Shown here: positions 44,980 to 53,736 of the stretch, piece by piece
Layout of the letters: every line of letters begins with the position of its first letter
Position numbering within the stretch: the stretch's first letter is position 1
Assembly: GCA_028291055.1 (NCBI GenBank)
Contig: JAQGIP010000032.1
Span: 124,001 to 188,000 of the forward strand
DNA from: Caulobacter sp.
Lineage (GTDB): Bacteria > Pseudomonadota > Alphaproteobacteria > Caulobacterales > Caulobacteraceae
DNA length: 64,000 nt
Direction of reading: 5' to 3'
Program-made: the position numbers and the translations under genes
The notes under the pieces: model-generated
What the model was told of the DNA's origin: nothing
Seen by the model: the letters and a program-made list of their open reading frames with translations, nothing else
Database searches by the model: none

Positions 44980-46016
44980 CAGGTCAGGGCGGGATCGAGA
45001 TGCCGCGCCATTCCCGGCGTCTTGGCCGCCCCGCCCTTGCGCCGCGCGGCCTCGCGCAACGCCGGCGTATCGGGCGTACGCGGCGCCTCCACCGGCCCCC
45101 ACAGCAGGTCGGCGATCTCGTGCGCCGCGCCGTTGGCGCCGCCCAGTTCCGATTGCAGCGCCCGGAACCGGTAGGTCCAGAAGTGCAGCTTGTGCTCGTT
45201 GGTCACGCCCATGCCGCCGTTGAACTGGTGCAGGTCGAAGGTCAGCTTCTGGATGTGCTGCTGGGCGAAACAGGCGGCAGCCGAGGCGTCCATGGGGTCG
45301 CCGCTCCAGGCGGCCTTCATGGCCAGATAGTGGGTGGCCCTGGCGATCTGGTGGCACTGGGCGAGCCGGTGCTGCACCGCCTGATAGGTCCCAAGCGTGG
45401 TGCCGAACATGCGCCGCTGCTTCACATAGTCGACCGTGAAATCCACCGCCGTGCGCATCAGGCCCGCACATTCGGCGGCCAGCGCCACGCGCGACCACTG
45501 ACGGAACGGCGCGACCGCCGCCTTGCCCAGCCGCTGCGCCTTCGACAGGTCGGGCGGGGTGATGAAGCGGCCGTAGGGGTAGGCATAGATGGTGTCGACC
45601 GCCTCGACGTTGGCGGCCTCGACCGCGATCACCAGGATGTCGTCGCCCACGTCCATCAGCGCGGTCTTGGCCACGTTCAGATACCGCTGCGCCTTGCCGA
45701 GATCACCGCTGATCAGGACGATCGGCCGGGGCAGGATGGCGTCGGTGATGTGGGGCGCGATCAAGGCCGAGGCGCCCACCTCCACGCTGACCGGCGCGGT
45801 CGCCGCCTCCGCGATCACCAGGGCGGCCTCCAGCGCGCCCATGCCCGGCGTGCGCACCGCGTCGAGGAAGCCGTTGGTCAGCAGCTGGTTGTCGAGGTCG
45901 AGCGAATAGAAGCTGCGGTCGCGGCGGTGCTCGCTGGGCAGTTCGCGATAGCGGTCCAGGATCGACTGCAGAGCCGAAATCAGCATGCTCTGGTCTTCGT
46001 TGAGTTCGAGATCCAT
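44979..46016 (-). CDS. Acyl-CoA dehydrogenase, small subunit type
   Basis: A 345-residue acyl-CoA dehydrogenase-fold protein, shorter than the usual 380-400. The N-terminal helical domain is MDLELNEDQSMLISALQSIL; the FAD/CoA-binding middle domain is poorly conserved (VLISGDLGKAQRYL), and the C-terminal domain has MFGTTLGTYQAVQHRLA and QFNGGMGVTNEHKLHFW. This pattern resembles the partner subunit of heteromeric dehydrogenases (FadE pairs). It follows the larger dehydrogenase by four bases, which supports an alpha2beta2 complex. Confidence 0.86.
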   Translation of the reverse strand: MDLELNEDQSMLISALQSILDRYRELPSEHRRDRSFYSLDLDNQLLTNGFLDAVRTPGMGALEAALVIAEAATAPVSVEVGASALIAPHITDAILPRPIVLISGDLGKAQRYLNVAKTALMDVGDDILVIAVEAANVEAVDTIYAYPYGRFITPPDLSKAQRLGKAAVAPFRQWSRVALAAECAGLMRTAVDFTVDYVKQRRMFGTTLGTYQAVQHRLAQCHQIARATHYLAMKAAWSGDPMDASAAACFAQQHIQKLTFDLHQFNGGMGVTNEHKLHFWTYRFRALQSELGGANGAAHEIADLLWGPVEAPRTPDTPALREAARRKGGAAKTPGMARHLDPALT

Positions 46017-46020
46017 CGTT

Positions 46021-47160
46021 CTACCTCCCGCGCGGCAGGGTGAGACCGCGTTGGGCGATCAGGTCGAGTTGCAGCTCATAGGTCCCCGCCGCGATCGTGG
46101 CCGGGATGTTGTGGCGGTAGAAGAGTTCCAGATACCGCTCGCCGCCCGACAGGCAGTCGGGCAGGTATTCCATCAGGAAGTTCATCAGCTCGCAGCAGGC
46201 GTCGGCCGCCGTGATGCGCTGGACATTGGGGTCGGTCGTATCGGGCGTGCGCTTCACCCGCTGGTCGACCACGAGGTAGGTCAGCACCCGCGCCGCCTCG
46301 AACTTCGAGACGATGCGGCCGGCATGGGCGCGTACCATCGGGTCGTCGAAGCGCCCCTCGGCCTGCAGCTGCGCCACCGCCGTATCGAGCACCTTGCGCC
46401 CCCAGTGGTAGCGCGGCAGACCGACCCGCTCGTAGCTGAGCGCGTAGGTGATCACCTCCCAGCCCTTGCCCTCCTCGCCGACCAGGTTGCCCAGCGGAAC
46501 CTCGACGTCCTCGAAGAAGACCTCGTTTAAGTGCCCGTATTCGGGAAGCCCCGGGAAGGGCACGACGGAAACGCCCTTCGAATTCATCGGCACGAGGAAG
46601 CAGGAGATGGCCTTGCGTTCCGGCCCCGTGCGGGCCAGCAGGAAGCACCAGTCGGCCTTGTAGGAATAGGAGGTCCAGATCTTCATGCCGTTGATCAGGT
46701 AGTGGTCGCCGATCCGCTCGGCCTTTGTCTGCAGGGCGGCCAGGTCGGTGCCGGCCTGGGGCTCGGAGAAGCCCTGGCACCAGATCACCTCGCCCGTGGC
46801 GATGCGGCTCAAATGCTCGGCCTTCTGCTCGGCGGTGCCGAAGCGCATCAGGGCCGGGCCGATCCAGTTGACGTTCATGTACTGAGGGCCGCGCGGCTCG
46901 CCCCAGCTCCACAGCTCCTCGGCCAGGATGAACTGCTCCCAAGGCTCGCCGTCGCGCCCGCCGTATTCGGCCGGCCATTGCGGCGTCAGCAGGCCGGCCT
47001 TGGCCAGCTTGGGGCAGAAGATGCGCGCATAGTCGATCTGCTGGGGCGAGCCCAGCCCGTGACAGTAGGTGTCGAACCAGTCGTCGGGCAGGTTGTCTTC
47101 GAGGAAGGTCGCGACCTGCTCGCGGTAGCGCTGTTGCGATTCCGTCCAGGCGAATTCCAT
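46021..47160 (-). CDS. Acyl-CoA dehydrogenase, large subunit type
   Basis: A 379-residue flavoprotein that introduces a C2-C3 double bond into an acyl-CoA. WCQGFSEPQAGTDLAALQTKA is the flavin-binding strand region, INGMKIWTSYSYKADW and VEVPLGNLVGEEGKGW follow, and the C-terminus reads ATIAAGTYELQLDLIAQRGLTLPR. The usual catalytic Glu of the YEGT motif is Ala here, as in several dehydrogenases where the base lies elsewhere or in the partner. GGGAG precedes ATG 47160. It is first in the operon and divergent from LysR; the track extension to 47376 covers the promoter. Confidence 0.88.
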   Translation of the reverse strand: MEFAWTESQQRYREQVATFLEDNLPDDWFDTYCHGLGSPQQIDYARIFCPKLAKAGLLTPQWPAEYGGRDGEPWEQFILAEELWSWGEPRGPQYMNVNWIGPALMRFGTAEQKAEHLSRIATGEVIWCQGFSEPQAGTDLAALQTKAERIGDHYLINGMKIWTSYSYKADWCFLLARTGPERKAISCFLVPMNSKGVSVVPFPGLPEYGHLNEVFFEDVEVPLGNLVGEEGKGWEVITYALSYERVGLPRYHWGRKVLDTAVAQLQAEGRFDDPMVRAHAGRIVSKFEAARVLTYLVVDQRVKRTPDTTDPNVQRITAADACCELMNFLMEYLPDCLSGGERYLELFYRHNIPATIAAGTYELQLDLIAQRGLTLPRGR

Positions 47161-47260
47161 GGCGCGTCTCCCGGCTGACTGTCCGCCCTCGTTGGACGCG
47201 GGGCGGTATCGCAAGCTACGGCGAGGCCGGCCGGGGATCGTGATCGACTTTGTCGGTTCA

Positions 47261-47278
47261 CATATCGGTTTTGATATG
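47261..47278. promoter_or_regulatory. LysR-type binding site in divergent promoter
   Basis: CATATC-ggtttt-GATATG has perfect 6-base arms and AT-rich halves typical of LysR boxes. It lies 13 bases before the LysR start and about 100 bases before the dehydrogenase start, so it could serve autoregulation and activation of the acyl-CoA operon. Confidence 0.6.
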
Positions 47279-47290
47279 CAAGCGTGATGC

Positions 47291-48211
47291 ATGTCCGGCG
47301 ACCTGCAACTCTGGAAGGCCTTCCTGGCGGCGAGCCAGACCCTGTCCTTCACCCGCGCCGCCGAACGGCTGGGCATTTCCCAGCCACGCCTGTCGCTGCT
47401 GATCCGCCAATTGGAGGACCGGCTGGGCCTGCGCCTGTTCGAGCGCAGCCATCGCCGCGTCGAACTGACCAGCGAGGGCGAGCGGCTGCACGAGAAGGCC
47501 GAGGCCCTGGTCGGGGCCTATCGCGGCCTGGACGATACGGTCTGGGAGCTGCGCCAGATGGGCCGCACACGCCTGCGCCTGGGCTCGCCCCGCTATACGC
47601 TGGAGATCCCCGAGCGCCTGGACTTCATGGGCGACTTCCATGAGCAGCGGCCCTCGGTGAAGCTGGAGATCGACAGCAACGGCAACAGCCCGCCCCTGCT
47701 GGAGCGGCTGCGCGCAGGCGAACTCGACCTGGTGTTCGCCACCGAGCCCTTCGACGAGACCGGACTGATCACCGTGCCCTTCGCGGCCTGCCGCACCCTG
47801 GTGGTGATCCCCGCCGAGGACCCGGCCGCCTCCATGGTCCAGATCCCGTTGGCCATGGTGGCCGGCAAGACCATGGCCACCTACCCGGTCGACGTCGGCG
47901 CGGCCTACTACGAGGCCTGGTTCGGTCCGCTGGAGAAGGCGGGCGCCACCCTGGTCCAGGCCCACGACGATCATCCGGCCAGCCTGTTGAAGTTCGCCGC
48001 CCGTCACCGGTATTGGACGGTCGCCCACGAATGGGCCGGCCACGAGGTGCGCGTCGATCCGGAAGACCGCATGGTGCTGCGCCGGCTGGTGGCGGGCGAG
48101 GCCGCGCGGATCTCCATCCTGCTGACCCGGCGCGCCGGCCCCCTGCCCCCGGCCGCCCAGGCGCTGTGGGACATGGCCGTGGCGCGGCACGATCGCCGGG
48201 CGTCGGCCTAA
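47291..48211 (+). CDS. LysR-family regulator of the acyl-CoA ligase/dehydrogenase operon
   Basis: A 306-residue LysR-type regulator. The N-terminal helix-turn-helix is FLAASQTLSFTRAAERLGISQPRLSLLIRQLEDRLGLRLF with the usual ELTSEGERL after the wing; residues 90-300 form the effector-binding domain (GSPRYTLEIPERLDFMGDF, ELDLVFATEPFDE). It is divergently arranged with the ACAD-ACAD-ligase operon, the common layout for LysR activators and their targets, with a dyad in between. The inducer is probably the acid or its CoA ester. Confidence 0.9.
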   Translation: MSGDLQLWKAFLAASQTLSFTRAAERLGISQPRLSLLIRQLEDRLGLRLFERSHRRVELTSEGERLHEKAEALVGAYRGLDDTVWELRQMGRTRLRLGSPRYTLEIPERLDFMGDFHEQRPSVKLEIDSNGNSPPLLERLRAGELDLVFATEPFDETGLITVPFAACRTLVVIPAEDPAASMVQIPLAMVAGKTMATYPVDVGAAYYEAWFGPLEKAGATLVQAHDDHPASLLKFAARHRYWTVAHEWAGHEVRVDPEDRMVLRRLVAGEAARISILLTRRAGPLPPAAQALWDMAVARHDRRASA

Positions 48212-48473
48212 GCGATTTGGGGAGCCGATCCTCAACCGCGAATGGGGCCTCACGTACGCATAGGCGCACTCGCGTAGTTATTCACCCCGCGAAGCATTCA
48301 ATCACAACCAATACGTTTGGATTGTTTCGTAATCTACACGTAAGGGCACCGACCAACCACGACGACTTGACGAAAGCCCACTTCGGAGAGATTAATATTG
48401 CACGCGGCCGACCTGCAATTGAGCCGCATTGCCCATTTTCCGGTCAGCGGAAAGCGGGCGGAGGAGAATGAAC

Positions 48474-49433
48474 ATGGACCGTTTCAGCGAGATGGAAGTC
48501 TTCGCTCGGGTGGTGGAGGACGGCGCCTTTTCGTCGGCCGCTCGCACCCTCAACCTCACCCCCTCGGGCGTCAGCAAGCTGATCGCGCGGCTCGAAGACC
48601 GTCTGGGCACGCTGCTGTTCAAGCGCAATTCCCGCAGCATGGCGCTGACCGCCGAAGGCCAAGCCTACTATGAGCGGGTGCTGGAGGTGCTGGCCGCGCT
48701 CGGCGAGGCCGAGGCGAGCGTCAGCAGCGCGGCGAGAGACAGCTCCGGCGTGCTTCGCGTCTACACGACGCTGAGCCTGGCCTGCCATCAGATAGCGCCC
48801 CTAATGCCCGAATTTCATGAGCGTTTTCCGAATATGCAAGTGGAGTTCCACACCGGCTCCGGACCGCTGCGCAGCCTGGATAGCGCCATGGACCTGGCCA
48901 TCTATCCCTATGACATGCAGGACTGCTCCATGGTCGCCCGGCGCATCGCCGCGACGCGGTGGCTGCTGGTCGCCTCGCCCGAATACCTGGCCAAGCACGG
49001 CACGCCCACCTCACCGGCTGAACTCGCCGACCACACCTGCATGAACTTCGCCATGGAAGTGCCCTGCAACAACTGGCCGGTCTGGGACGCCCAGGAAGAG
49101 AAGTTCACCCGCTTCCAGGCCACCCCCGCCACCGCCGCAACCGACGCGGAGATGCTGCTGCACATGGCCCGGGCCGGCGCCGGCATCGTAAGAATGCACG
49201 ACTACCACGTCTCGCGAGATCTTGCGGAAGGCCGGCTGGTCAAGTTGTTCTTTAATGATCAGGACAATCACAAACAGAACATCTACGCCATCTACCAGAG
49301 CCGCCGTCACCTGGCGCCCCGCGCCCGGATCTTCCTCGACTTCCTGGAAGAAAAGTTCGCCCCCTTCCGGGATTCATGGGAACTGCCGGCCGTGACGCCG
49401 GAGCCCGCGCGGCGGCTGGCGCGGGTGGCTTAG
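48474..49433 (+). CDS. LysR-family regulator, second
   Basis: A 319-residue LysR regulator of the CrgA/AphB-like group: MDRFSEMEVFARVVEDGAFSSAARTLNLTPSGVSKLIARLEDRLGTLLF is the DNA-binding part, and DLAIYPYDMQDCSMVARRI lies in the effector domain. GGAGGAG is seven bases before the ATG at 48474, which is preferred over 48429 and 48468. It lies tail-to-tail with the duplicated acyl-CoA operon and is not divergent from any of its targets, so what it controls is not evident. A strong hairpin follows the stop. Confidence 0.9.
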   Translation: MDRFSEMEVFARVVEDGAFSSAARTLNLTPSGVSKLIARLEDRLGTLLFKRNSRSMALTAEGQAYYERVLEVLAALGEAEASVSSAARDSSGVLRVYTTLSLACHQIAPLMPEFHERFPNMQVEFHTGSGPLRSLDSAMDLAIYPYDMQDCSMVARRIAATRWLLVASPEYLAKHGTPTSPAELADHTCMNFAMEVPCNNWPVWDAQEEKFTRFQATPATAATDAEMLLHMARAGAGIVRMHDYHVSRDLAEGRLVKLFFNDQDNHKQNIYAIYQSRRHLAPRARIFLDFLEEKFAPFRDSWELPAVTPEPARRLARVA

Positions 49434-49444
49434 GCCTCCTTAAA

Positions 49445-49476
49445 CCGCTCGTCCCCACGCAGGCGGGGACGAGCGG
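49445..49476. terminator. Bidirectional hairpin between converging genes
   Basis: CCGCTCGTCCCC pairs fully with GGGGACGAGCGG around an 8-base loop. It lies between the LysR stop (49433) and the dehydrogenase stop (49484), which come from opposite directions, so it can end both transcripts. The core resembles the dispersed repeat at 33248. Confidence 0.7.
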
Positions 49477-49483
49477 AGTTAGG

Positions 49484-50665
49484 TTACCGGTCCCTCGGCA
49501 ATCCCAGCACCCGTTCCCCGATGATGTTGCGGCGGATCTCCGACGTGCCGCCGCCGATCGTGGTCATGATCGAGCGGTGATATTCATAGACCCAGTTCTC
49601 GTCGGAACTGTCGCGGTCCAGCATCTCCGGTCCCAGCAGGTCGGCGGCCATGCGGAAGATGCGTTGCAGCATCTCGGAATTGTAGCAGCCGATGATGGTG
49701 CCTTCCGACCCGGGCACGAAGTTGCGCTGGGCCCGCGAGATCGAGGTGTAGCTCATCGCCTTCAGGGCCGCGACCTCGGCCCTCAGCGTCGCCAGGCGCG
49801 TGGCGATCTCGTCGTCCTGGATGGCCGGACGCACGCCGTCGGGGCCCAGCTCCGTGTGGGCCAGCTCGATCAGCCGCTCGACAACGCGTGACATCATGAT
49901 CTGTTCTGCCAGGCTCGCCGTGCCCCGCTCGAAGCCCAGGGTAGCCATGGCGACGTTCCAGCCGTCGCCGATCTCGCCGACCACATGTTCCAATGGAATC
50001 CGTACGTTATCGTAGAAAACCTGACAGAAGTGCGAGGCTCCGTGCATGCACGGGATCGGCCGGATATCGATGCCCGGCAGGGTCATGTCCCCGATAACCC
50101 AGGTGATGCCGCTGTGCTTTGAGCCCGCGTCCGGATCGGTGCGCACCAGAAGCTCCTGGTACTTGGCGTGCTGGGCGCGGCTGGTCCAGATCTTTGAGCC
50201 GTTGACCACCAGATGGTCACCATCGACCACCGCGCGCGTGCGCAGGCCGGCCAGGTCCGACCCCGCGCCGGGCTCGGAGAAGCCCTGGCACCACACCGTC
50301 TCGCCGGTCAGGATCTTGGGCAGGAAGAAACTCTTCTGCCATTCGCTCCCGCGCGCGATCACCGTCGGGCCCGCGTGGCTCAAGGCCACGAAATAGGCGC
50401 TGGCCACCGGCAGGGGCGCGTCCGCGCGGGCGTATTCCTCATACCAGATCAGCTGCTGGATCAGCGACAGCCCGCGCCCGCCATACTCCACCGGCCATGA
50501 CACGCCCGCCCAGCCGCCGGCGTACTGGCGCTGCTGCCATTCGCGGTCGAACTCCAGCATGTGCTCGCCGTCGGTGGCGCGCCCGCCACGCGGGACATTG
50601 TCCTGCAGCCAGGCGCGGGCCTCGGCCCGGAAGGCGCTCTCGTCGGGGGTAAAATCAAGGTTCAT
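49484..50665 (-). CDS. Acyl-CoA dehydrogenase (duplicated operon, copy 1)
   Basis: A 393-residue acyl-CoA dehydrogenase with the full three-domain layout: MNLDFTPDESAFRAEARAWL at the start, WCQGFSEPGAGSDLAGLRTRA for flavin, VNGSKIWTSRAQHAKYQELL, and TTIGGGTSEIRRNIIGERVLGLPR at the end. The GGGT in place of YEGT is shared with steroid- and branched-acid-type FadE proteins. It is closely similar throughout to the gene at 55183-56358. It is the last gene of the operon amidohydrolase-ligase-MFS-ACAD and has no small-subunit neighbour, unlike copy 2. Confidence 0.9.
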   Translation of the reverse strand: MNLDFTPDESAFRAEARAWLQDNVPRGGRATDGEHMLEFDREWQQRQYAGGWAGVSWPVEYGGRGLSLIQQLIWYEEYARADAPLPVASAYFVALSHAGPTVIARGSEWQKSFFLPKILTGETVWCQGFSEPGAGSDLAGLRTRAVVDGDHLVVNGSKIWTSRAQHAKYQELLVRTDPDAGSKHSGITWVIGDMTLPGIDIRPIPCMHGASHFCQVFYDNVRIPLEHVVGEIGDGWNVAMATLGFERGTASLAEQIMMSRVVERLIELAHTELGPDGVRPAIQDDEIATRLATLRAEVAALKAMSYTSISRAQRNFVPGSEGTIIGCYNSEMLQRIFRMAADLLGPEMLDRDSSDENWVYEYHRSIMTTIGGGTSEIRRNIIGERVLGLPRDR

Positions 50666-50690
50666 CGATGCCTACTCTCGCAATGTCATG

Positions 50691-52031
50691 TCATGCGGCG
50701 GCGGCGCGCGCGTCCGCCTCGTCCAGCATCCGGCGCTTCACGCGCGCGGCGATCCACAGCAGGCCCACGCCCACGGGGGCGCAGGCGGCCACGACGATGG
50801 CCATGGCCACGCCGATCTTCTGAGGATCATGGAAGACGAAGTCGGTCAGCGCCCCGACCGCCGTGGGGCCCACGGCCAGGCCCACGAGGTTCAGATAGGT
50901 GAAATAGAGGGACGACATCCGCCCGCGGAAATGGGCCGGCGTGACCAGCTGCAAGCCCGCGATCGAATAGCCCTGAAAGGCGTAGGTGAAGAGGTAGAAG
51001 AGCCCCATCAGCGCCAGGAAGGCGACGGGGCTGCCCACGAAGAAGGCGGCGATCACCGCCGGCAGGCTGATCGCCCAGGCCAGCATGTGGAAGCGCACAT
51101 GGGCGTCGCGCACGCCGCGCGCATAGAGCCGGTCGACCACCAACGACCACAACACCTGGCCCACGCCCGTCGCCAGGAACATGGTCAGGCCATAGCCCGC
51201 GCCGACCTGGGCCATGGGCAGGCCGAAGTGGCGCGACATGTAGGTGGGGGTGAAGCTGGTCAGGGCGTAGACGGCGATCGAGGTCATGCCGAAGCCCGCG
51301 TAGTAGGGCGCCAGCAGCTTCCAGTGGCTGGCGATGAAGGCCCGGCCGCCGCCCATGGCCGCGCCCGCCCGGGCCTGTTTCTTGGAGCGGGTCTCGGTGA
51401 TCAGGAAGACGCAGGGCGCCACCACGACGGTGGGCAGCGCCACCAGCAGGAAGACCACCTGCCAGGGCCGGAAGTGGCCGATGATGGGCGCGAGCTGGGT
51501 GGCGAGCCTGCCCGCGGTGTCGATCAACAGGCCGCTGAAGCCCAGGGCCAAGCCGGTGCCGAAAGTCACCCCCAGCATATAGACTGACATGGCCAGCGAC
51601 AGCCGCTTGGGCGGGAACTGGTCGGCGATCATCGACTGGGCGGCCGGGGTCAGGGTCGCCTCCCCCACGCCCACCGAAAGCCGCGCCATCGCCAGCTGCG
51701 GGAAGGTGCCCGCCAGGCCGCTGCAGGCCGTGGCGATCGCCCACAGCACCGAGCCCACGAAGATCAAACCCTTCCTGCTGTAGCGGTCGGAGATCCAGCC
51801 CGCCGGGATGCCGAGCGTGGTGTAGAAGATGGCGAACACCGGCCCGATCAGCAGGCTGATGTCGAAGTCGGAGATGTGCAGGTCGGCCTTGATCGGCCCG
51901 ACCATCATCGTCAGCACCTGCCGGTCCATGTAGGAGCAGATGTAGAGGGCCATCAGCACCACGACCGTGAACCAGGCCACGCGGGCCGGCGGGTAGGCGA
52001 TGGCCGGGACCGCCTGGGCGGGTTCCGTCAT
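50691..52031 (-). CDS. MFS transporter (duplicated operon, copy 1)
   Basis: A 446-residue inner-membrane carrier with 12 predicted helices; the loop motif is GWISDRYSRKGLIF and the helix 4-5 region is ARLSVGVGEATLTPAAQSMIADQFP, features of the spinster-like/organic anion branch of MFS. It probably imports the acid later activated by the ligase. Its start overlaps the ligase stop (ATGA). It is clearly paralogous with 58231-59604. Confidence 0.88.
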   Translation of the reverse strand: MTEPAQAVPAIAYPPARVAWFTVVVLMALYICSYMDRQVLTMMVGPIKADLHISDFDISLLIGPVFAIFYTTLGIPAGWISDRYSRKGLIFVGSVLWAIATACSGLAGTFPQLAMARLSVGVGEATLTPAAQSMIADQFPPKRLSLAMSVYMLGVTFGTGLALGFSGLLIDTAGRLATQLAPIIGHFRPWQVVFLLVALPTVVVAPCVFLITETRSKKQARAGAAMGGGRAFIASHWKLLAPYYAGFGMTSIAVYALTSFTPTYMSRHFGLPMAQVGAGYGLTMFLATGVGQVLWSLVVDRLYARGVRDAHVRFHMLAWAISLPAVIAAFFVGSPVAFLALMGLFYLFTYAFQGYSIAGLQLVTPAHFRGRMSSLYFTYLNLVGLAVGPTAVGALTDFVFHDPQKIGVAMAIVVAACAPVGVGLLWIAARVKRRMLDEADARAAAA

Positions 52032-53689
52032 GAAGCCACGGCGGGTTCTAGCCTGGCCTGCACGGTGCGCTTGGCGCCCTGGATGTCGGACTTGCCGTTG
52101 GGCGAGCGGGGGAAGTCGTCGGTGATGACGATGTGGCGCGGGACCTTGTAGCCGGCCAGCTCCGTGCGCACCCAGTCCTGGATGGCCTTGTGGGTGAGCT
52201 CCACGCCCTCAGCGGCCTTGACCACCGCCGCCACGCTCTCGCCGAACCGCTCGTCCGGCACGCCGACCACGATGGCGTCGGCCACCCCTGGCATGCGCAG
52301 GATCAGGTTCTCCACCTCCTCGGCGAACACCTTCTCCCCACCCGTGTTGATGCAGCTCGAGTCGCGCCCCAGGAACCGGATCGACCCGTCCGCCTCGATG
52401 GTCGCCCAGTCGCCCGCCATCACATAGTTGACGCCCCCGATCGCCTTGTAGGTCTTGGCGCTCTTCTCCGGATCCTTGTGATAGCCCGTGCCCGTGATCG
52501 GCCCGGCGCAGGCCAGCAATCCCCGCTCCCCCGACCCCGGCGCGATCTCGCTGCCGTCCGCCCGCAACACCTTGGTCGTGGCGTTGGGCGTGAAGACGCC
52601 CGTGTCCGGGATATTGTCCCGCGTGGCGAAGCTGGTCCCCACATGCCCTTCCGACGAGCCCACCACATCGATCAGGGTGGCGTCCGGCGCATATTTCAGG
52701 ATCACGCGCTTGGTCGGCGCGGTCCAGATCATGCCCGCCGAATAGACCGCCCGCAGCGAGGATATGTCATAGGGCCGCCCCGCCGCCGCGGCCGCCTCCA
52801 GCTCGGCGCTGATCGGCCGCGCCATCACATCGCCGGCGATGGTCAGGCTGGTGGCCCGCTCGCGCTGGATCAGGCTCAGCGTCTCTTCCGCCGTGAACGA
52901 CCAGTCGTCCAGCATCACGCAACAACCGCCCGCCATCATCGGCGCCATCGAGCCATAGACCATGCCCGTCGCGTGCATGAAGGGCGGGGTCACCACACTG
53001 ACCGGCAACCGGCCCTCATCTCTCAACCGTTTCGCCAAATCGCCTGCTTGCGCGTGCGTCCGCGCCACCGCCGCACCCAGCCCGCCGGCGGCGATCATCA
53101 TCACCCCGCCCGCCATCTTGCCGATGGCGTTGCGCACCCCCTTGGGCATGCCCGTGGTGCCGCCCGTGTAGGTCATGTGCAGATCGTCGGGCGAGCGCTC
53201 GATGCGCGCCATCTTGCCGTTGGCGGCGATCAGCTCTTCCAGGGTGTGGGAGCCCGGCGCCGCGCGGCTATCGCCCACCTCGATCAGCAGCTTCAGCTTC
53301 GGCAACTTCCCCGCCACCGCCGCCACGCGATCGGCCAGCTCCCCGTCGTAGATCACCGCCTCGGCGTCGCAGTTGTCGAGCAGATAGGCCAGCTCGTCGG
53401 CCACATAGCGGTAGTTGGCGTTGATCGGCGTGCCGCGGAACTTCAGCGTCGCGAACTGTCCCTCCAGATAGGCCGGGCTGTTGTGGAGGTAGAGGGCCAC
53501 CACGCTGCCCCGCGTGAGCCCCGCCGCCGTCATCGCCTGGGCCAGCCGCGCCGCGCGGTCTTCGAACTCAGCCCAGGTGCGCTCCACGCCGCGCCAGGCC
53601 ATCACCCGCGCATCGGGAATGGCGTCAGCCACCGCCTCATAGACGTCGGCCAGATGCAGCAGGGGGGCGCCCAGGGGCTTGTCCATCAT
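52028..53689 (-). CDS. Acyl-CoA synthetase (duplicated operon, copy 1)
   Basis: A 553-residue AMP-forming acyl-CoA ligase with YTGGTTGMPKGV as P-loop, VVGSSEGHVGTSFATRDN in the substrate/adenine region, GDWATIEADGSIRFLGRDSSCINTGGEKVF and the catalytic lysine in SPNGKSD. It begins at a double ATG (53689/53686) behind GGAGGA; the longer track ORF runs into the amidohydrolase gene in a wrong frame. The sequence is a close paralogue of 59618-61276, and both are unlike the ligase at 43312. Confidence 0.9.
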   Translation of the reverse strand: MMDKPLGAPLLHLADVYEAVADAIPDARVMAWRGVERTWAEFEDRAARLAQAMTAAGLTRGSVVALYLHNSPAYLEGQFATLKFRGTPINANYRYVADELAYLLDNCDAEAVIYDGELADRVAAVAGKLPKLKLLIEVGDSRAAPGSHTLEELIAANGKMARIERSPDDLHMTYTGGTTGMPKGVRNAIGKMAGGVMMIAAGGLGAAVARTHAQAGDLAKRLRDEGRLPVSVVTPPFMHATGMVYGSMAPMMAGGCCVMLDDWSFTAEETLSLIQRERATSLTIAGDVMARPISAELEAAAAAGRPYDISSLRAVYSAGMIWTAPTKRVILKYAPDATLIDVVGSSEGHVGTSFATRDNIPDTGVFTPNATTKVLRADGSEIAPGSGERGLLACAGPITGTGYHKDPEKSAKTYKAIGGVNYVMAGDWATIEADGSIRFLGRDSSCINTGGEKVFAEEVENLILRMPGVADAIVVGVPDERFGESVAAVVKAAEGVELTHKAIQDWVRTELAGYKVPRHIVITDDFPRSPNGKSDIQGAKRTVQARLEPAVAS

Positions 53690-53736
53690 CGTCCTCCGTC
53701 CGCGGCGGCTCTGATGGCCGCCTGCCCCATGCCGCC

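Noticed and set aside
48306-48340. CCAA/TTGG dyad before the second LysR gene as an operator
   Set aside because: The arms are only four bases and the centre does not match, so support is too weak to list as a site.
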